A DNA stretch of 64,000 bases from assembly GCF_001427225.1 (NCBI RefSeq), contig NZ_LMFH01000001.1, positions 286,330 to 350,329 on the forward strand, written 5' to 3'. Below the pieces are notes generated by a model. That model ran no database searches. It had not been told where the DNA came from and saw nothing but the letters and a program-made list of their open reading frames with translations. A program made the position numbers and the translations under genes. This stretch comes from Lysobacter sp. Root494. GTDB lineage: Bacteria; Pseudomonadota; Gammaproteobacteria; Xanthomonadales; Xanthomonadaceae. Positions 61,534-64,000 of this stretch are shown one piece after another (within the stretch, counting starts at the first letter, position 1; each line of letters begins with the position of its first letter).

Positions 61534-62312
61534 GTGCGTATCCGTGCTCGGCCGCGGGAGCGGCATTCGTGGGGGCGGTCTTCTTCGGCAAGCGTTCCGC
61601 CACTGCATTCCCAGGCGAATTCGTTGCCGTCCCGATAGCCTTCGTAGCGGAGCGTCCTGCCGTCGAGCGGCGTGCCGCCTCCTGGCTTGCGGGCGTTGAT
61701 GGCGACTTCGAAAGCGCAGCCGCCATCGATCGTCGCGAACCTGACGTCGGCAGAAAAGCGTTGGCGGATTTCGTTGCGCAGGTTGACCACGCGCGGATCA
61801 TCGTTGCGCAGGCAGCGGCCGGTGCGCAGCGCGTAATCGCCAGCAACCTGCTTGAGCCCGTTCGCAAGCCCGTCCATCGACCCGAGCCGCGTCGCGCGCT
61901 GTGCGTAGTCGCGATAGCCCGACAGCGTCATCGAACCGAGCACGAGCAGCGCGGGTATGCCGAGCACGCCGGCGACGATCAGCACGATCGCGGTGGTCGG
62001 AAGCGTTCTTTTATCGCGCAAGGGCGCGCGTGAATACTTGCTGCGCGGGGTCGTGATCGACGCATGCGTCGGAATCGGCGCAGGTGCAGGAGTGTTCGCA
62101 GGCAGTGGCGGCGGACGCGTAGTGTCGATTTGCAGTGTTTCAAGGCCGATGTCCGGCGCCATGCGTTCGAGCGGCTGCCATTCGCGCAGGCCGTGGTGCC
62201 ACACCAGCGTGTCGCGCTGGATGCGGCGGTCCTGGAAGCGTTTGCGGAGTTCTTCGGCGGACAGCGGCCCGATGCGACCCTCGCCAGGGTCATGGTAATA
62301 CCAGTCGATCAT
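61530..62312 (-). CDS. GYF_2-domain protein, paralogue with related membrane helix
   Basis: A 260-aa protein. The GYF_2 domain (1-50, WYYHDPGEGRIGPLSAEELR ... LVWHHGLREWQPL) and Pro/Ala/Thr-rich linker are followed by a membrane helix (about 105-128) continuing into GYRDYAQRATRLG, then a Cys-containing exported domain (TGRCLRNDDPRV, GGCAFEVAINA, WECSGGT). Domain order and helix-exit sequence are those of its neighbour, so they are tandem paralogues. GGGGGGAGG precedes the ATG at 62312. Function unknown. Confidence 0.82.
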   Translation of the reverse strand: MIDWYYHDPGEGRIGPLSAEELRKRFQDRRIQRDTLVWHHGLREWQPLERMAPDIGLETLQIDTTRPPPLPANTPAPAPIPTHASITTPRSKYSRAPLRDKRTLPTTAIVLIVAGVLGIPALLVLGSMTLSGYRDYAQRATRLGSMDGLANGLKQVAGDYALRTGRCLRNDDPRVVNLRNEIRQRFSADVRFATIDGGCAFEVAINARKPGGGTPLDGRTLRYEGYRDGNEFAWECSGGTLAEEDRPHECRSRGRARIRT

Positions 62313-62389
62313 CGCCTCCCCCCGAGGCTCGTCCCTGAAACCGGATCGCATCGCATCCGCCCGCAATTCCCCGGGCAGTGATGCCGCGG

Positions 62390-62878
62390 CTAATGTACCG
62401 GTTCGGGTTCGTCCGCGAACATCTGAGTCTCCATCCAGGCGTACGCAGCTTCGCTGCCGGGCTGGTTGAACAGCACCATCAGCACGACCCACTTGAGGTC
62501 GTCGAGGTCGAGCTGGTCCTGGTCCAGTGCCATGGCGCGGTCGAGGACGAGCTCGCGCTGGTCTGCGTCGAGAATGCCGTGTTGCTCGAGGAACAGCAGG
62601 AAGCCGCGGCATTCGACGTCGAGCTTGTCGAGCTCGGGGCCGAAGTAGACGCGGGTGGGGCCGTTGGCGCGCGGACTAGTCGTGCTGGGGCGCTGCGAAG
62701 CCAGCGCATCCAGCCACTCGAAGGCCTTGTTGATTTCGGCTGGACTGAAGCCGGCCTGGCCGAGCTCCTCGAAGAGCGGGCCGCTGCGGAGCGAATCGTG
62801 GTCGCGGACGAGGTCGGCGTCTTCGGTGAAATAGTGTTCGAACAGGTACAGCAGGACGTCCAGAATGCTCTCTTTCAT
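62390..62878 (-). CDS. smg: Smg family protein (DUF494)
   Basis: A 162-aa cytoplasmic protein of the Smg/DUF494 family. [20 protein letters not shown] is the classical N-terminus, followed by [25 protein letters not shown] and [20 protein letters not shown]. It lies between dprA and the GYF_2 genes in the conserved dprA-smg-topA order. The molecular role is not established. Confidence 0.94.
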   Translation of the reverse strand: MKESILDVLLYLFEHYFTEDADLVRDHDSLRSGPLFEELGQAGFSPAEINKAFEWLDALASQRPSTTSPRANGPTRVYFGPELDKLDVECRGFLLFLEQHGILDADQRELVLDRAMALDQDQLDLDDLKWVVLMVLFNQPGSEAAYAWMETQMFADEPEPVH

Positions 62879-62975
62879 TTCCCTCGGCCTGCGCCGCTGG
62901 CGGCGCGATGGGCGGGTTGGGGCTTACTTGGCTGCCGCACGAACCGTGCCCCTGCGTGGTGATCTCGGGGCGGAC

Positions 62976-64000
62976 TCATCGACTCCGGTGGTACCGGCCG
63001 TGTTGCGTTGTCACCCGGCCGTCAAGCTCCATGAGCAGGAGCATGGAGGACAGTTCGGCAGGCGTCAATCCGGTTCGTTCCACCAATTGGTCCATACCTG
63101 TGGGGTCATGTCCAAGCGCCTTCCACAACTTCTGGTAGTCGGCATCCTGACTTGGCCCACCCGGGCCTGAAGCCCGGAAGCGATCGTCGTTGCCGCTGGT
63201 GGCAGTGGCCTGACAGGTCATACGGATCATCGAAGTGGGGTCGCCCAGCCGTCGCCGCAAGTCGCCGGCCAGTTCCCGCGCGGTCGGTGCCAGCGCCGCG
63301 ATCACTTCGTCAGCGGTCTCCACCAGCGCTGCACCGTCGCGGATCAGGCGATGGCAGCCGCGCGCGAGTGGGTTGTGGATCGAGCCGGGAACCGCGAACA
63401 CTTCGCGTCCGGCTTCGGCGGCCTGCCGGGCGGTGATCAGTGCGCCGGAACGCTCGGCGGCTTCGATCACCAGCGTGCCCAGCGACAGTCCGGCGAGGAT
63501 GCGGTTGCGGCTGGGGAAGTGCTCAGCCCGCGCGCCCGTAGCCGGCAGGTGTTCGCTGACGACGGCGCCAGCTTCAGCGACGCGTGCATGCAGCGCGGCG
63601 TGGCCGCGCGGATAAGCCACGTCGGTGCCAGTGCCCAGCACGGCGATCGTCGACCCATTTGCGTTGAGCGCGGCTTCGTGCGCGGCGGCATCGACTCCTG
63701 CCGCGAGACCGCTGGCAACGACGAATCCGGCATTCGCGATGGCGCGTGCGAATACCGCGGCGTTGTCTCGGCCGCCGGGTGTTGCGGCGCGGCTACCCAC
63801 GACCGCCACGCCCGGATGCCAGAGCAGCGCCGGATCGCCCGCGACGAAGAGCGCGAACGGCGCGTTCGGACTGCGCCGGAGCAGTGGTGGGTAGTCGGGA
63901 TCGGACCAGTCGACCAGATGGTGATTGGGCTGCGCCAGCCACTGTTTGGCGTTTTCGAGCGTCACCTCATCCGGTTTGAGCAGCGCGCTGATCTGCGCAT
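62976..64000 (-). CDS. dprA: DNA-processing protein DprA, 5' end outside window
   Basis: RecA loader for natural transformation. About 341 codons are visible, and the gene continues past the right edge: an internal GTG at 63965 is not the true start, since AQISALLKPDE lies in frame before it. The Rossmann fold is clear (VAVVGSRAATPGG, VASGLAAGVDAAAHEAAL, VLGTGTDVAYPRGH, FPSRNRILAGLS). The C-terminal winged-helix domain is present (LWKALGHDPTGMDQLVERTGLTPAELSSMLLLMELDGRV). Confidence 0.95.
   Translation of the reverse strand, partial: AQISALLKPDEVTLENAKQWLAQPNHHLVDWSDPDYPPLLRRSPNAPFALFVAGDPALLWHPGVAVVGSRAATPGGRDNAAVFARAIANAGFVVASGLAAGVDAAAHEAALNANGSTIAVLGTGTDVAYPRGHAALHARVAEAGAVVSEHLPATGARAEHFPSRNRILAGLSLGTLVIEAAERSGALITARQAAEAGREVFAVPGSIHNPLARGCHRLIRDGAALVETADEVIAALAPTARELAGDLRRRLGDPTSMIRMTCQATATSGNDDRFRASGPGGPSQDADYQKLWKALGHDPTGMDQLVERTGLTPAELSSMLLLMELDGRVTTQHGRYHRSR

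Overview
This 64 kb window is dense, GC-rich chromosomal DNA. Gene content and order point to a gammaproteobacterium of the Xanthomonadaceae (Lysobacter/Luteimonas/Xanthomonas type): a complete Entner-Doudoroff gene set, a TonB-receptor-centred carbohydrate locus with a flavin-dependent halogenase, the rhlB / trx-rho neighbourhood, ftsEX, rpoH, and the dprA-smg-topA-tsaC string. I see no phage, integrase, transposase, CRISPR array, rRNA or tRNA. The assignment rests on protein resemblance and synteny recalled from memory, not on a search.

Layout. (1) 1-5230: zwf (5' end cut by the window), pgl, edd, glk and eda on the + strand, the last four joined by 1-4 nt start/stop overlaps. This is an operon taking glucose and glucose-6-phosphate to pyruvate plus glyceraldehyde-3-phosphate. 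(2) 5496-23841: a starch/maltodextrin utilisation locus. It holds an outer-membrane TonB-dependent receptor, a two-domain esterase lipoprotein, a DUF6445 protein with an oxygenase-like HxD...H...R pattern, a GH97 alpha-glucosidase, a pullulanase-type GH13, a tryptophan-halogenase-family enzyme, a GH13 alpha-glucosidase, an MFS sugar transporter, a lipoprotein GH13 amylase and a LacI-family regulator. Three matching 14-bp LacI-type operators (TGAATACG core) lie upstream of the receptor, between pullulanase and halogenase, and upstream of the transporter. (3) 23996-28568: rho (TTG start) and thioredoxin, divergent from rhlB.

(4) 28745-32294: ftsE, ftsX, a double-receiver response regulator with a dead first receiver, and ung. 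(5) 32412-35531: an ECF sigma / anti-sigma / DUF4097 operon divergent from rpoH. rpoH has a CIRCE-like inverted repeat with the canonical 9-nt spacer right before its start codon. (6) 35583-41540: ndh, an MHS-family permease, tal and priA on the - strand. Upstream of priA an AT-richer gap carries two perfect DnaA boxes facing each other. (7) 42051-53842: DUF4286 and DUF3667 proteins, a MATE exporter, sppA, a repeat-rich gap, a small lipoprotein, an SDR, a tesA-like esterase with a ybbA/ybbP-type ABC pair, and an FMN reductase. (8) 53915-64000: two adjacent OsmC paralogues, two adjacent DUF4124 proteins, tsaC, topA, three successive GYF_2-domain membrane proteins, smg and dprA (5' end cut by the window).

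Repeats. A long inverted-repeat intergenic element occurs as one perfect copy (49001-49102), one slightly diverged copy (13115-13204) and one decayed copy (31381-31491). A heptamer array (TTGCGCC x7) sits at 48917-48965, and a duplicated terminator/repeat unit of about 118 bp at 47510-47735. The most unusual things to follow up are the halogenase / DUF6445 / esterase set inside a sugar-uptake regulon, the GYF_2 trio inserted between smg and topA, the CIRCE-like element on rpoH, and the DnaA-box pair next to priA.
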